DNA of 64,000 nucleotides, from contig NZ_RQHT01000006.1 in NCBI RefSeq assembly GCF_004770905.1, forward strand, positions 62,001-126,000, written 5' to 3'. The notes beneath the pieces are model-generated. The model saw only the letters and a list, made by a program, of their open reading frames with translations. It was not told where the DNA came from and made no database searches. Below are positions 8,442 through 19,950 of the stretch, one piece after another. The stretch is from Leptospira bandrabouensis. GTDB taxonomy: Bacteria; Spirochaetota; Leptospiria; Leptospirales; Leptospiraceae. Positions within the stretch are counted from its first letter, which is position 1. Each line of letters begins with the position of its first letter. The translations under genes and the position numbers were made by a program.

Positions 8442-9671
8442 TCAAAAATTAGGTAAAAAAGCCAAACTCTTTTTATAACCGACACTGTCAGAAACTTGTT
8501 TCAGGAGTTTTTTTGGTGAACCAGCTACGAGTTTCGTTTTTCCATCAATGGAAAATTCTTCTGTTTCTAAACCGAAATGAACAAAGAGTGACTTGTATTC
8601 TTCTGACCCATAAATCGGGTATCCATCGATGACAACAAGATCAATATGTTTCCATGTAAGTTCGGAAACATTTATCTCTGCATTATGTTTATCATCGTTG
8701 ATTACAAGTAAATCGGCAGAAAGACCAGGCATCATGGCATCTGGATTACCCAATCGAAATGCCTTTCTTGGGTTTTCTGTAATCATTTTTAATAGAGTTG
8801 ATTCCGGTAATTCTTCCCCATACAAACCAAAATAAATCGATTTTGCTGTTTTTAATTCTTCTAATAAATGGAGTGATCCACTTGCGGAATAATCTGTCCC
8901 CAAACATACATTAACTCCCATATCTAAAAAAAGTTTGATATTGGTTGTTTTTCCAAAAATATGTAAATTAGAAGTTGGGCACCAAACTACGGATGCACCT
9001 TTTTCTAGAATTTTTTCAACTTCTTTTAGGCCAAAAGGCAAACAGTGAACGAGTACAGAATGTCCGCCAAGGGCATCCATTTTTTCTAAAAGGCGAAGGG
9101 ATTGTTTGGAATCATCATCGACTCCTTCTGCCAAATGTGTGACAAAGGGAAGACCTGCATGTTCTGCCATACGATATTCAAGTGCAGGTCCTTCGCCCCA
9201 ACCTAAACTATAGTTTCCGATCGAATGAGCTAAAGTGTAATCGGAGATGAGTTTGACAGGAAGGATTCCTCGAAATGGATTTTGAACATGATGAGGAATA
9301 TGGTCAAATACGGTTGTGACACCAGAGAATAAATTTTTATAAGCACCTAGATAATATAAAATTTCTGGATCTACTTGTTGGCGTTCTGCAAACACTCCTG
9401 AACTTTTATAAAGATTATCATAAGACAACCAAGACTGGTGTTTTTCTGTTCCTCCTACTTTCGGTAGGTAACTTGCGAGTAAATGGTCATGGGAATTGAT
9501 AAAACCTGGATAAACTTTTTTTCCCTTCAAGGAAATTGTCACTGTATCGTTGTTTGGTGAAAGATTTGTGTCGATGGCAGAAATTTTTTCACCATCCACA
9601 ATAAGATCACTGGTTTCTAATTTTCCATTTCGATACAGAGAAGCCGATTGGAAGAGGACCGAGTTTCCCAT
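8442..9671 (-). CDS. Metal-dependent amidohydrolase, TrzN/AtzA/SAH deaminase type
   Basis: 409 residues. Metal ligands of the amidohydrolase superfamily are all visible: HDH at 61-63, THLAE with His179, VHC with His209, and GTDYSASG with Asp260. Flanking beta-sandwich segments (residues 1-55 and about 320-400) fit the cytosine-deaminase-like branch. Likely reaction is hydrolytic removal of an amino group or halide from a ring substrate; which one cannot be told. The ATG overlaps the stop of the LysM gene by one base (TAATG), so they are coupled. Confidence 0.82.
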   Translation of the reverse strand: MGNSVLFQSASLYRNGKLETSDLIVDGEKISAIDTNLSPNNDTVTISLKGKKVYPGFINSHDHLLASYLPKVGGTEKHQSWLSYDNLYKSSGVFAERQQVDPEILYYLGAYKNLFSGVTTVFDHIPHHVQNPFRGILPVKLISDYTLAHSIGNYSLGWGEGPALEYRMAEHAGLPFVTHLAEGVDDDSKQSLRLLEKMDALGGHSVLVHCLPFGLKEVEKILEKGASVVWCPTSNLHIFGKTTNIKLFLDMGVNVCLGTDYSASGSLHLLEELKTAKSIYFGLYGEELPESTLLKMITENPRKAFRLGNPDAMMPGLSADLLVINDDKHNAEINVSELTWKHIDLVVIDGYPIYGSEEYKSLFVHFGLETEEFSIDGKTKLVAGSPKKLLKQVSDSVGYKKSLAFLPNF

Positions 9672-10309
9672 TAAATGCCAACCTCCAAAATTCGTTCCGG
9701 ATTTAGGTTTTGTTTTTGCCTGTTCATTTGGAAATAGAGGCCTTTGTCTTTTGATAGAATTCCGAGACGATCTTTTGAATTTACTTGTTGTCCTTCGGTC
9801 ACTTGGATTCGTTCCAAGTTCCCATAAACAGAATAAAGGCCGTTTTGGTGTTCTAGGATGACAAAGTTTTCATACCCATCCATATAATCTACATGGACCA
9901 CTTTTCCAGGTAGGCTTGCCCGTACAAGAGAAGAGTTTCCTCGCTGGAATTGGATTCCTTTGTGAGGATCATACGTAAGTTCGGAGTATTTTTTTAAGAC
10001 TTTTTCTTTTTGGGTCAAGGGAAAGGCAGGTTTTTCCTTCAGAATTGATTCTTGGGAAACCGCAAGTTTTTCATTTCCTTTGGGAATTCGTAAAACTTCC
10101 CTTTCATACAAGTTTTCACTGGTGGTGCGACCATTTAACTTTGCTAAGGTTTCTGGTGAAATTTTGAATTTTCTGGCAATCCCAAACCAAGAATCCCCTT
10201 TGGTCACACGGTAGGAAGAGGGGATTTCCGCTTTTGGATTTTGTTTCGGGGAAAGAGAGGATCCAAACAAAATCCCTAATAAAATTAGAATGTATCGAAA
10301 TTTTCGCAC
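9671..10309 (-). CDS. Exported LysM protein with degenerate M23-type domain
   Basis: 212 residues with a signal peptide (about 1-22). A LysM peptidoglycan-binding repeat (YRVTKGDSWFGIARKFKIS.., about 33-77) is followed by a LytM/M23-like beta domain (about 120-205). The zinc ligands expected in active M23 peptidases are absent: the usual HxxxD is not there, and the final HxH region reads LYFQMNRQ. It is therefore more likely a non-catalytic activator of cell-wall amidases (EnvC/NlpD-like) than a peptidase. GTG start with AGGG seven bases upstream. First gene of the minus-strand run. Confidence 0.75.
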   Translation of the reverse strand: MRKFRYILILLGILFGSSLSPKQNPKAEIPSSYRVTKGDSWFGIARKFKISPETLAKLNGRTTSENLYEREVLRIPKGNEKLAVSQESILKEKPAFPLTQKEKVLKKYSELTYDPHKGIQFQRGNSSLVRASLPGKVVHVDYMDGYENFVILEHQNGLYSVYGNLERIQVTEGQQVNSKDRLGILSKDKGLYFQMNRQKQNLNPERILEVGI

Positions 10310-10354
10310 TCGTGATCCCTTCTAGAAGTATCGACAGCTAAAAGAGAGAGGGCA

Positions 10355-10380
10355 ATAAAAAAGGCGGGAGAACCCGCCTT
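10355..10380 (-). terminator. Rho-independent terminator after fusA
   Basis: Read on the minus strand, AAGGCGGG and CCCGCCTT form a perfect 8-bp stem with a TTCT loop, followed by TTTTATT. It starts 28 bases after the fusA stop. The plus-strand reading also has flanking A/T runs. Confidence 0.88.
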
Positions 10381-10408
10381 TTCCAAAATCGAACCTTGAG
10401 ACGAAGGA

Positions 10409-12529
<2,121 letters not shown>

Positions 12530-12655
12530 ATTTTCCTCAAAAATAAGGTTAAAGTTGAATTGATTCTACCAAAATCTGAAATGGACTGCGTTTGTAAAGT
12601 ACTTGGGATTTTTGGTCAAAAGGAAAATCCTGGAGAAAGTAGAGATTAGGGGAAT

Positions 12656-14182
12656 ATGCCACTAGCGCGCTTGAAGCGATTTTTTCGAACACTGTCCTTT
12701 GCCCGACTTGTATGTTTGGGTTTCTTTACAGCCATCCTATTTGGGTCGTTTGCCCTTTATATCTCCGAAGAGGGGGAACTTTCCTATGTGGATAGTTTTT
12801 ACCTCTCCGCCTCTTCCATTTGTGTGACAGGACTTTCTCCCGTACGACTCTCTGGCCTAAATCCAGGGACACACTGGATCATGTTATTTCTCATTCAGCT
12901 AGGTGGGCTTGGTATCATTAGTTTTACTGTGATAGTCGGATTTCTCATCACCCAAGGAATTTCTCGGAACGCCCGTTTTAATGCCTTTGTCGGTGCAGCC
13001 ATTGATACCCAACCCGAAACCGAATCCCTTGCTACCAATGAAGTCAATCGGATGTTACTCTCCATTATTAATATTTCCTTTTCCTTGGAAATCCTCGGAG
13101 CCATTGGATTGTATTTGCATATGCCAGATGGGGTGGAATGTGGAAATTCTCGTTGGTTCTTTTCCTTGTTTACCGCGGTTTCTTCCTTCAATAACGCCGG
13201 TTTTTCGTTAACCGATGATCTAAGTGCTTTAAAGTTTGATCCTTTTTCTTTGTACATAGTTTCAGGACTTGTGATTTTTGGTGGGATTGGATTTCCGGTG
13301 ATCATCCTTTTGGAAAAGTTTCTTTTAACAGTCTTTGTGCGAATTGTTTACCGCATAGAAGTGATGGCAGAAACTCTGATGATGGAAAAAGCCTTAAAAA
13401 CAGGGAATGTTCCTAGGTTTTTGTTACTTCCTGCTCAGTTCTCTGCCTTTTTGGAAAACCGGATTGAAGATTATAATAAACACCTAAGAGGAGAAACCAC
13501 AAGAATCCAATCTAAACTATTGGTTTATGGTTCGTTCGCCTTGTTATTGTTTGGTTTTGTGGGGATTTACTTTTTAGAACGTTCCAATCCTCATACTTTT
13601 CATGAGTTGGCATTGGTTGATAAAATCTCAAATGCATTTTTTATGTCGGTATGTTCTAGAACAGCTGGGTTTTCTACGATGGATCTTGGGCATTTGAACG
13701 ATGCCTCAGTGATTATCATTACGGTTCTTATGTTTATAGGTGGTGGCCCCCAAGGAACCGCCGGTGGTATTAAAATTACCACCTTTGTTTTGTTACTTGC
13801 TTATTTAAAAAATGTAATCCAACCATCTAAACCTGTCATGTTATTTGGTGAAACTGTCTCCAAAAATTCTGTGGCAGTTGCCATTCGAGTTTACTTCCTT
13901 GCCACAATCGCATTGGCTGTTGTTTTTATTTTTCTTGGGATCTTAGATCAAAACCAACATTCTTTGCATGTTATCTTTTTTGAACTCATTTCTTCCTTTT
14001 CTACCGTTGGGTTCACTTTGAACTTAACTTCTCAATTAGGAGACATTGAAAAGTTATTTTATGCAGCAGTTATGTATGTGGGACGAGTTGGAATCTTTAC
14101 CGTTCTCATTGCTGCGACGGGCCATTCCGGAGTTCCTAAAATGGGAACTGTTGACGATGGTGTGAAAATCCAAGTAGGTTAG
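12656..14182 (+). CDS. TrkH/KtrB-type potassium (or sodium) uptake channel subunit
   Basis: 508 residues, about ten membrane segments. The four filter loops of the superfamily are visible, each with its conserved glycine: SICVTGLSPV, SFNNAGFSL, SRTAGFSTM and SSFSTVGFTL. Such channels import K+ (KtrB often with Na+) and normally work with a RCK-domain partner (TrkA/KtrA). No such partner is adjacent, so it must be encoded elsewhere or be absent. AGGGGAAT precedes the ATG. Confidence 0.88.
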   Translation: MPLARLKRFFRTLSFARLVCLGFFTAILFGSFALYISEEGELSYVDSFYLSASSICVTGLSPVRLSGLNPGTHWIMLFLIQLGGLGIISFTVIVGFLITQGISRNARFNAFVGAAIDTQPETESLATNEVNRMLLSIINISFSLEILGAIGLYLHMPDGVECGNSRWFFSLFTAVSSFNNAGFSLTDDLSALKFDPFSLYIVSGLVIFGGIGFPVIILLEKFLLTVFVRIVYRIEVMAETLMMEKALKTGNVPRFLLLPAQFSAFLENRIEDYNKHLRGETTRIQSKLLVYGSFALLLFGFVGIYFLERSNPHTFHELALVDKISNAFFMSVCSRTAGFSTMDLGHLNDASVIIITVLMFIGGGPQGTAGGIKITTFVLLLAYLKNVIQPSKPVMLFGETVSKNSVAVAIRVYFLATIALAVVFIFLGILDQNQHSLHVIFFELISSFSTVGFTLNLTSQLGDIEKLFYAAVMYVGRVGIFTVLIAATGHSGVPKMGTVDDGVKIQVG

Positions 14183-14227
14183 AATGGGGATAAAAATCGG
14201 TTTTAGTATTTTGAGGATAGGGAAGAC

Positions 14228-15262
14228 TTGGTATTTGTGAAATTTAGCATACAAAATTTATTGTTTTCTTTTTGGAAAGCTCCTGTTTTAACCTCCGAAG
14301 AGCAGTTGTTGGAAAAACAAAAAGAGGTTCTTAAAAAAAGTTTGGCTTCCATCGAGTCAAGATTAGAGACCCTCGAAATACTGATTTCCAATGACAAATT
14401 AGAAGATACAAAACTTTTGTTTCGTTACTTAGCTTACGATTTGGTCAATTGCCAATTACAAAGAACAAACCAAAAAGAGATTTCTTTTGAGGGAAATCTC
14501 CAAGGTTTTGTGGTTCCTGAAACCAACCAAAAACGAAAGCCATTTCGTTTTTTAGAATCCTTGGGAAAGGTTTCCGAATGGAACGAAAAAGATATGGAGA
14601 GCGGTTTGTCCGCTGCCATTGATACTTTCGAGTTTTTATCTTCGGAATTAAAAAAAGAATTTAAATCGCGTTATTTTACCCCATTAGACCAATTCCTTTT
14701 GATAAGAAATGTTCGAATCGGATTGGTAAGTGCGATCGTTGCCAGTATCATTTTTGGATTTTCTTATTACCAATACAAATACCCTGTTTTTAAAGACCAA
14801 TCAATCAAACTCTATACATTTACTAGCAGAGAAAATCCAAACACTAATGAATCTCTAATGGTCGCAAAACCAGTTTTGAAAAAAGACATAGGTAATTGGG
14901 TTACGTATGAATGGGAACTTCCGAAATCTATGGCCGAGTTTGGTGGGCTTCGAATTGATCCACTCGAACAACGGGGAATCCGTTTTTCTTTGGATCAAAT
15001 TACAGTTTTAGATTCCAAGGGAAAAGAAATTTATAATAAAAAAATCATCGTAAGTTCCAGTTTATTACCTGAAGATTACCAAGATTTCTTGAAAATTACT
15101 GATATCAAAACTGCCGGTAAACAAATTCCAGGCGAACTTGTTGAAATGATTACAACAGGTTCTGACCCACAAATTCATTTTGTATTTCCAACGGTTAAAG
15201 ATGCAAAAACTATCAAATTAAAAATGAAGTTCATTGAAGCTCATAAAGTGAAGAAAAAATGA
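14228..15262 (+). CDS. Single-span membrane protein of unknown function
   Basis: 344 residues. An N-terminal cytoplasmic region with a coiled-coil-like stretch (about 22-60) and more helices is followed by one membrane segment (about 160-180), then a beta-rich domain of about 160 residues likely outside the inner membrane. The TTG at 14228 has AGGGA upstream; a GTG at 14237 is the alternative. It overlaps the UbiA-type gene by four bases (ATGA), so the two should be made together. No family recognised. Confidence 0.6.
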   Translation: MVFVKFSIQNLLFSFWKAPVLTSEEQLLEKQKEVLKKSLASIESRLETLEILISNDKLEDTKLLFRYLAYDLVNCQLQRTNQKEISFEGNLQGFVVPETNQKRKPFRFLESLGKVSEWNEKDMESGLSAAIDTFEFLSSELKKEFKSRYFTPLDQFLLIRNVRIGLVSAIVASIIFGFSYYQYKYPVFKDQSIKLYTFTSRENPNTNESLMVAKPVLKKDIGNWVTYEWELPKSMAEFGGLRIDPLEQRGIRFSLDQITVLDSKGKEIYNKKIIVSSSLLPEDYQDFLKITDIKTAGKQIPGELVEMITTGSDPQIHFVFPTVKDAKTIKLKMKFIEAHKVKKK

Positions 15263-16158
15263 TCAAACTATATTTTAAGTTAATGCGAATCCCTCAGTGG
15301 GTGAAAAACGTCATCTTATTTGCGGGATTGATTTTTTCTAAAAAAGTTTTTGAACTTCCTTCGTTAACAAAAGTTTGTTTGGCATTCCTTTGTTTTTCTC
15401 TCGTAGCAAGTTGCCAATATGTGTTTAACGATTTTTTAGACCAAAAAGAAGATGCAAAACATCCTGAAAAAAAAAATAGGCCACTTGCTAGCGGAGAATT
15501 AGATTCTGGAATTGCTTTGGCAATTACAGGTGTGATCCTTCCTATCGCACTCATTGGTGCTTATAAACTTTCTCCCGTTTTCTTTTATCTTACCATCTTC
15601 TATTTACTTTTTAATATGTTGTACAGTAAAGTTCTGAAACATATTGTAATTTTGGATGTAATGAGTATCTCCATTGGATTTGTGTTACGTGCCATTGCTG
15701 GTGCGGTTGTCATTGGAGTGGAATTTTCTCATTGGTTGTTACTCTGTACTTTTATGTTGGCACTCTTTTGGGGTTTTTCCAAACGAAGAGGCGAGATCAA
15801 TATTCTAAAAACGGATGCAGGCAAACATAGAAAGATTTTAGAAGAATATTCTATTGAGTTTTTGGATTTGATGATGGCCGTTGTTGCTACACTCACTCTT
15901 GTGAGTTATGTAATGTATACAGTGAGCCCCGAAACTGCAAAAAGTTTAGGAACTCCTTATATGGTTTATACAGTTCCTATTGTGGTATATGCCATCTTCC
16001 GGTCTTTATATATCATTTATATCAAGAACATGGGTCATAACCCAACAAAAGCCATTCTTACGGATGTGAGTGTTCTTACTTCTGGGTTTATTTGGTTACT
16101 TCTCATCTTATTTTTAATGTTTGGGAACTTATCCGGTCACACACCAGTCTTACATTAG
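15259..16158 (+). CDS. UbiA-family prenyltransferase, decaprenyl-phosphate phosphoribosyltransferase type
   Basis: 299 residues, seven to nine membrane helices. The first Asp-rich motif reads NDFLDQKEDAKHPEKKNRP (57-75), with the HPxKxxRPxASG extension typical of 5-phosphoribosyl-1-pyrophosphate:polyprenyl-phosphate transferases. Those enzymes make polyprenyl-phospho-ribose for cell-envelope arabinose- or ribose-type sugars. The second motif region (KTDAGKHRK, near 180) is consistent. No epimerase (DprE1/DprE2) is next to it, so the end product is uncertain. Translationally coupled to the preceding unknown membrane protein. Confidence 0.75.
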   Translation: MIKLYFKLMRIPQWVKNVILFAGLIFSKKVFELPSLTKVCLAFLCFSLVASCQYVFNDFLDQKEDAKHPEKKNRPLASGELDSGIALAITGVILPIALIGAYKLSPVFFYLTIFYLLFNMLYSKVLKHIVILDVMSISIGFVLRAIAGAVVIGVEFSHWLLLCTFMLALFWGFSKRRGEINILKTDAGKHRKILEEYSIEFLDLMMAVVATLTLVSYVMYTVSPETAKSLGTPYMVYTVPIVVYAIFRSLYIIYIKNMGHNPTKAILTDVSVLTSGFIWLLLILFLMFGNLSGHTPVLH

Positions 16159-16163
16159 AGACT

Positions 16164-16673
16164 ATGAAAATTTGGAAGAAGTTACCTTATGGGTGGAAGG
16201 TCGTTTTCGCCTTTGTTTTCTTTTTTTCGACCACCTTATGTTTTGCTTATTTTAAGGGAAGGGATACAAGTCCCAGCGTTCCCATCGAAGTATTAGCAAC
16301 CACTCCCACGGAGGCAAACTCCTGGAAAGGACATCCCAAGGTTGTGTATTTTTGGGCTACTTGGTGTACGGTCTGTAAGGCCTATGCTCCTATTTTGGAA
16401 GCAAACTTAAAACTATTACCAAAATCTACAGTGTTCCTATCGGTTTTAGAAGCGGAAGATTCGGAGGAAACGAAAGCGATTATGGCCCAACTTTCCCCAG
16501 AAGCAAAACGCCCTATCTATGCGGCAGACTACCGGATTTTGAAGGAATGGAGAATCTCCGCTTACCCCACAACGGTTTTTCTGAATGAAGAAGGCAGGGT
16601 TGTGTTTTCTGATACAGGAATTTTAAGCCCCTTTGGATTTTGGTTACGATCTTTTCTTTTGCGCTTTTTCTAA
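16164..16673 (+). CDS. Membrane-anchored thioredoxin-like protein
   Basis: 169 residues from the ATG at 16164 (an upstream start at 16092 would overlap the UbiA gene). A hydrophobic N-terminal segment at about 11-30 is followed by a periplasmic thioredoxin fold: active site WCTVCK with cysteines 68 and 71, and the cis-proline motif AYPTT. It resembles TlpA/ResA/DsbE-type reductants. The target is unknown. Five bases separate it from the UbiA-type gene. Confidence 0.8.
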   Translation: MKIWKKLPYGWKVVFAFVFFFSTTLCFAYFKGRDTSPSVPIEVLATTPTEANSWKGHPKVVYFWATWCTVCKAYAPILEANLKLLPKSTVFLSVLEAEDSEETKAIMAQLSPEAKRPIYAADYRILKEWRISAYPTTVFLNEEGRVVFSDTGILSPFGFWLRSFLLRFF

Positions 16674-16690
16674 GTTGTCGATGATATAAC

Positions 16691-17464
16691 ATGGATTCTT
16701 CCTTCAAACCCAAACCGCTTTTGAATAAGTCGGAACTCCGACAAATCAAACGCAGTAAAACTCGGGTCGAAGGAAAGAAGGTCATCACCGATGATGTAAA
16801 AAAACTAAAGTCCCTTAAAGTTACACCAGAACTTAGCTTCCAAGAATCCATTGATTATTATAAAGAACCAATTTGGATTGAATATTACATTCCCAAGGAA
16901 TCAAGGTTTGCTTTCGAAACCAAATACCTTTTTATTTTACTAGTAGATCCAAAAATTACAGAGGAACCATGTGATGCCGAAAGGAAACGTGCGGCGTCCC
17001 TCGGTGAAATTGTGGATGTATTTGCTTATATGGAATCACATCCGGAAGCCATAAGGCTTATTGAAGATTCTTATCATTCTACCATTTCTATGCATGAAAC
17101 AGTACATCATATTTTCAAAGCCTATAAGGAAACGGGAGCAACTGAGGATCTTAAAACTGCCTGTTATTTGACGGAGGCACTTTTGAAATATGAACCAACC
17201 ATTGCCGGCCTAACTTATTTCAGAGATTATGTAGTTTATAACTTAAATTTTTTCATTCGCACATTGAATCGTTTGAAGATAGATTTTGCTTTGGAAGATG
17301 CAACGGTTTCACTTCTTATCAAACGAAGAAATGAACTTTGGGAATTGGAAAATCGCGAAGAAGATGAGGATTTTGATTTACTTGCGGCACTTTTTTTTGA
17401 ACAAGCTTTTCCAAATCGAGGTGCAGGCGAACTTTCTAGTGATGATATGTTGCTCTTTGAGTGA
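16691..17464 (+). CDS. Soluble protein of unknown function
   Basis: 257 residues, no signal peptide or membrane segment, acidic C-terminus (EDEDFDLLAALFFEQAF). Mostly helical. A histidine-rich stretch HETVHHIFKAYK near residues 137-148 could bind metal, but this is only a suggestion. It follows the thioredoxin gene by 17 bases, in a likely shared transcript. Convergent with the next gene. No family recognised. Confidence 0.6.
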   Translation: MDSSFKPKPLLNKSELRQIKRSKTRVEGKKVITDDVKKLKSLKVTPELSFQESIDYYKEPIWIEYYIPKESRFAFETKYLFILLVDPKITEEPCDAERKRAASLGEIVDVFAYMESHPEAIRLIEDSYHSTISMHETVHHIFKAYKETGATEDLKTACYLTEALLKYEPTIAGLTYFRDYVVYNLNFFIRTLNRLKIDFALEDATVSLLIKRRNELWELENREEDEDFDLLAALFFEQAFPNRGAGELSSDDMLLFE

Positions 17465-17475
17465 CCAAACTTCGA

Positions 17476-18342
17476 TTATAAAAACCAACCAAAAAGTCCT
17501 AACAAATTTTCTGTTTGTGGATGGTTAAGTTTTTTCTTAATCATTGTTGTTTCAGTTAACTGCATGGAGATGGGAATTTGTTTTTCTTGAAAAGTAAAAC
17601 TGAGTTTAGTAACCGAATGGCTAGTTTCCTTCCAATCGTTTGAATTTTCTCCATCTTCTTTTAGCGGAAAGGAATGAATGAGTACATTCCAAAAATCTAA
17701 TTTTGAAACTAATACTTCTGAAATAGTTCCAATCCCCGTTTTTAAATCTCTATAAAGATTTTCTTTCATAAAATCTTTGATCCCGATGGATAAAAACTGT
17801 TTTAACTTTTTTAGTTTAGAGAGTTCTGCCACCAGATTCCTTGGATCATTCATAACATCCCAATCTAAAATGAGAAAATGGCAAGGCCCAGTTTGGATTC
17901 TTTTTGTTAGAAATTCCAGGCTCCCTTCTGCAAATACAGTTTGGCCCATTGATTTTAGAAATACTGACAGATGTTTATCGAATATAGGATCTTTTGTGTA
18001 GATAACCCAAGTCAATTTTGACAAAGGTAAGGTTTTATGTGGTAAAGTGTGGATTTCTGTATATGGTTTCTCCCATAAAAGAGAAATACCAACATTTTTA
18101 TAATTTTGTTTTTCTTCGTTCGTAAAGCTACCACATAAGATTGGTTCGATGCTCCAATCCAATAATTCTTTTGCTAAGTTTTGACTGGGTTTGGTAAATA
18201 GAGGAATAGAATCTGGATAATCTTTCCAATTTTTCTCTGTACATTCTTTTATGACGAGTCCTTGTACTTGTAACCAAGAAGTAATCAGGTTTTTTTCGAG
18301 GTCGGGAAGTTGTGTCAAAACAGCACCGAATAGAGTGTCCAT
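17476..18342 (-). CDS. Unknown protein with a receiver-like domain
   Basis: 288 residues. The central part (about 110-220) has the alternating pattern of a response-regulator receiver: a first strand WVIYTKDP, a third strand LILDWD carrying a candidate phospho-acceptor Asp, and a later Lys in IGIKDFM. The N-terminal 110 residues and the C-terminal 65 match nothing I recognise. It may be a degenerate receiver working by protein binding. There is no kinase nearby. Divergent from the PhaR-like gene. Confidence 0.5.
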   Translation of the reverse strand: MDTLFGAVLTQLPDLEKNLITSWLQVQGLVIKECTEKNWKDYPDSIPLFTKPSQNLAKELLDWSIEPILCGSFTNEEKQNYKNVGISLLWEKPYTEIHTLPHKTLPLSKLTWVIYTKDPIFDKHLSVFLKSMGQTVFAEGSLEFLTKRIQTGPCHFLILDWDVMNDPRNLVAELSKLKKLKQFLSIGIKDFMKENLYRDLKTGIGTISEVLVSKLDFWNVLIHSFPLKEDGENSNDWKETSHSVTKLSFTFQEKQIPISMQLTETTMIKKKLNHPQTENLLGLFGWFL

Positions 18343-18400
18343 TACGATTGTATTTTAGTTGACCCCCTAGGCTTGAAAGTCATTTTAAAAAGCATCTCCG

Positions 18401-18949
18401 ATGAAGCTCCTTAAGCGATACGCAAACCGCAGACTTTATGATCCAGAAACTAGTTCCACCATCACTTTGGAAGATGTGGCTAAGATGATCATAGGTGGAG
18501 AAGAAATCAAAGTCCAAGACAATATGACTGGAGAAGACATCACCCCCAAAATTTTGGGACAAACCTTTCTTAAGGTAAGTTTAGGGCAAAGAAACGAAGA
18601 CTTTTCGAACTTTATGTTAACCTCACTCATTCGCGAAACGGGAAGGGATGTGTCCGGGCTTTTTGAGCGATTGATTCTTGGTGGCATTGGTGCCAATTAC
18701 CTTACCTCAGAACGTTTAGAAAAAATCGTAAATTCGATGGTGGAACTGGGCGAACTGACAGAGGCAGATTTTAGTCATTACCGTGAAGATCTCCTTCGCA
18801 AAATGGCCTCTCGGGCCAGTGAAAAAAAAGAACAAATCCAAAGAGATTTGGAAAAATTCAGCCAATCCATTTTGGAAGAAGACAAAGCCACACTTGGAGA
18901 TCTTTCCGAAAAACTAAAAGAAGTCGCAGAAAAATTAAAAGAAAATTAA
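18401..18949 (+). CDS. Polyhydroxyalkanoate synthesis regulator-like protein (PhaR N-terminal domain)
   Basis: 182 residues. The first 62 are a close match to the PHB/PHA accumulation regulator DNA-binding domain: [19 protein letters not shown] followed by EDVAKMI and the NMTGEDIT segment. The C-terminal half is a long charged helix, likely coiled coil (about 120-182). In other bacteria such proteins bind DNA and polyhydroxyalkanoate granules. No PHA synthase is in the window, so the target is open. Confidence 0.8.
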   Translation: MKLLKRYANRRLYDPETSSTITLEDVAKMIIGGEEIKVQDNMTGEDITPKILGQTFLKVSLGQRNEDFSNFMLTSLIRETGRDVSGLFERLILGGIGANYLTSERLEKIVNSMVELGELTEADFSHYREDLLRKMASRASEKKEQIQRDLEKFSQSILEEDKATLGDLSEKLKEVAEKLKEN

Positions 18950-18997
18950 CGGAATCTTCTTAGTTTTCCCGTCCTCTGTATGCAGAGGTAGTTTAGA

Positions 18998-19885
18998 ATG
19001 ATTCGAACTAGTCGTTGGATTTTGTGTGCACTGATTGTGCCTGTGACTCTTTTTGCAGAAAGTGATGAACGTTTTTTTGAAATCCAAAGAGCTCGTTTGT
19101 CCTCCTCCGATGTATTCGAAATTCGTGATGCGATTGACAAGCTTACTTTTGTTAAATCAAACAGGGGAATCCGTGATCTGATCTCTGCTTTGGAAGGTTC
19201 TTCGAATTTTCCAACAAGTCCTACGAATGCACCCACCGTTAAATTTTATGCGGCCCAAGCACTTGGAAAAAAAGGCGATAAAATTGCCATACCCTATTTA
19301 ATCAAAACCTACCAAAAAGAGTCGGCCAACATTCCTGAATATAACCCCAAAAAAGGCCGCACATGGAAAGATGGTGTGGCCGATAGCACCTCAATTTCCA
19401 GTCCCTATTTTTATGAGGATGGGGAGATTCCCATCACTCTTACTTGCGGGGAAATTCTACGAACTTTAGGATCTTTGCCTTTCACTTCTGAATCAGAAGC
19501 AACCATAAAATCTGCGTTAACGAGTCCCAATTTTTACCTTCGCAGTTCGGCTGCCGATGCAATTTATCTTTCTGGAAAAAAGGATTTTTTGTCTAGTTTA
19601 CTAGACAGTTTGGGTAAAGAGACAGTTCCTTATGCCAAAATTTCTCTGCTTTCTGCTGTCGTTGGATTGGAACGATTGCCGAACCAAAACTACAAAGCAG
19701 TGTTAGAATCCCTCACAGACAAAGATCCAGAGGTAAGGGTTAAAGCATCAGAAGCACTGCGCCGATTGGATTTTCGAACTTCGGCACCTTACTTAGAAAA
19801 GGTGATGCAATCAGAAAACAATGTAAAAGTTCTAAATCAAATGAAATCAGATTACCAGTTTCTTGTTTCTTTTCATACCCCATAA
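18998..19885 (+). CDS. Exported HEAT-repeat protein
   Basis: 295 residues with a signal peptide (about 1-20, ending near LFA). The mature part is helical repeats of HEAT/armadillo type, e.g. ISALEGSSN.., KFYAAQALGKKGDKIAIPYL, and near the C-terminus PEVRVKASEALRRLDFRTS. Such repeats usually bind other proteins; no partner is suggested here. AGAGG upstream of the ATG. Lies ahead of cysK with 65 bases between. Confidence 0.72.
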   Translation: MIRTSRWILCALIVPVTLFAESDERFFEIQRARLSSSDVFEIRDAIDKLTFVKSNRGIRDLISALEGSSNFPTSPTNAPTVKFYAAQALGKKGDKIAIPYLIKTYQKESANIPEYNPKKGRTWKDGVADSTSISSPYFYEDGEIPITLTCGEILRTLGSLPFTSESEATIKSALTSPNFYLRSSAADAIYLSGKKDFLSSLLDSLGKETVPYAKISLLSAVVGLERLPNQNYKAVLESLTDKDPEVRVKASEALRRLDFRTSAPYLEKVMQSENNVKVLNQMKSDYQFLVSFHTP

Positions 19886-19950
19886 GTTTTCGAATTTTCA
19901 TTGTGGACAAATCCGCTTTTTCTCTTAAAATGTGACAGAGCGGAGAAATT

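Noticed and set aside
8417..8485. GTG start at 8485 for the cNMP-TPR protein
   Set aside because: It overlaps the amidohydrolase gene by 44 bases and lacks a ribosome site; the TTG at 8416 has GAGG upstream.
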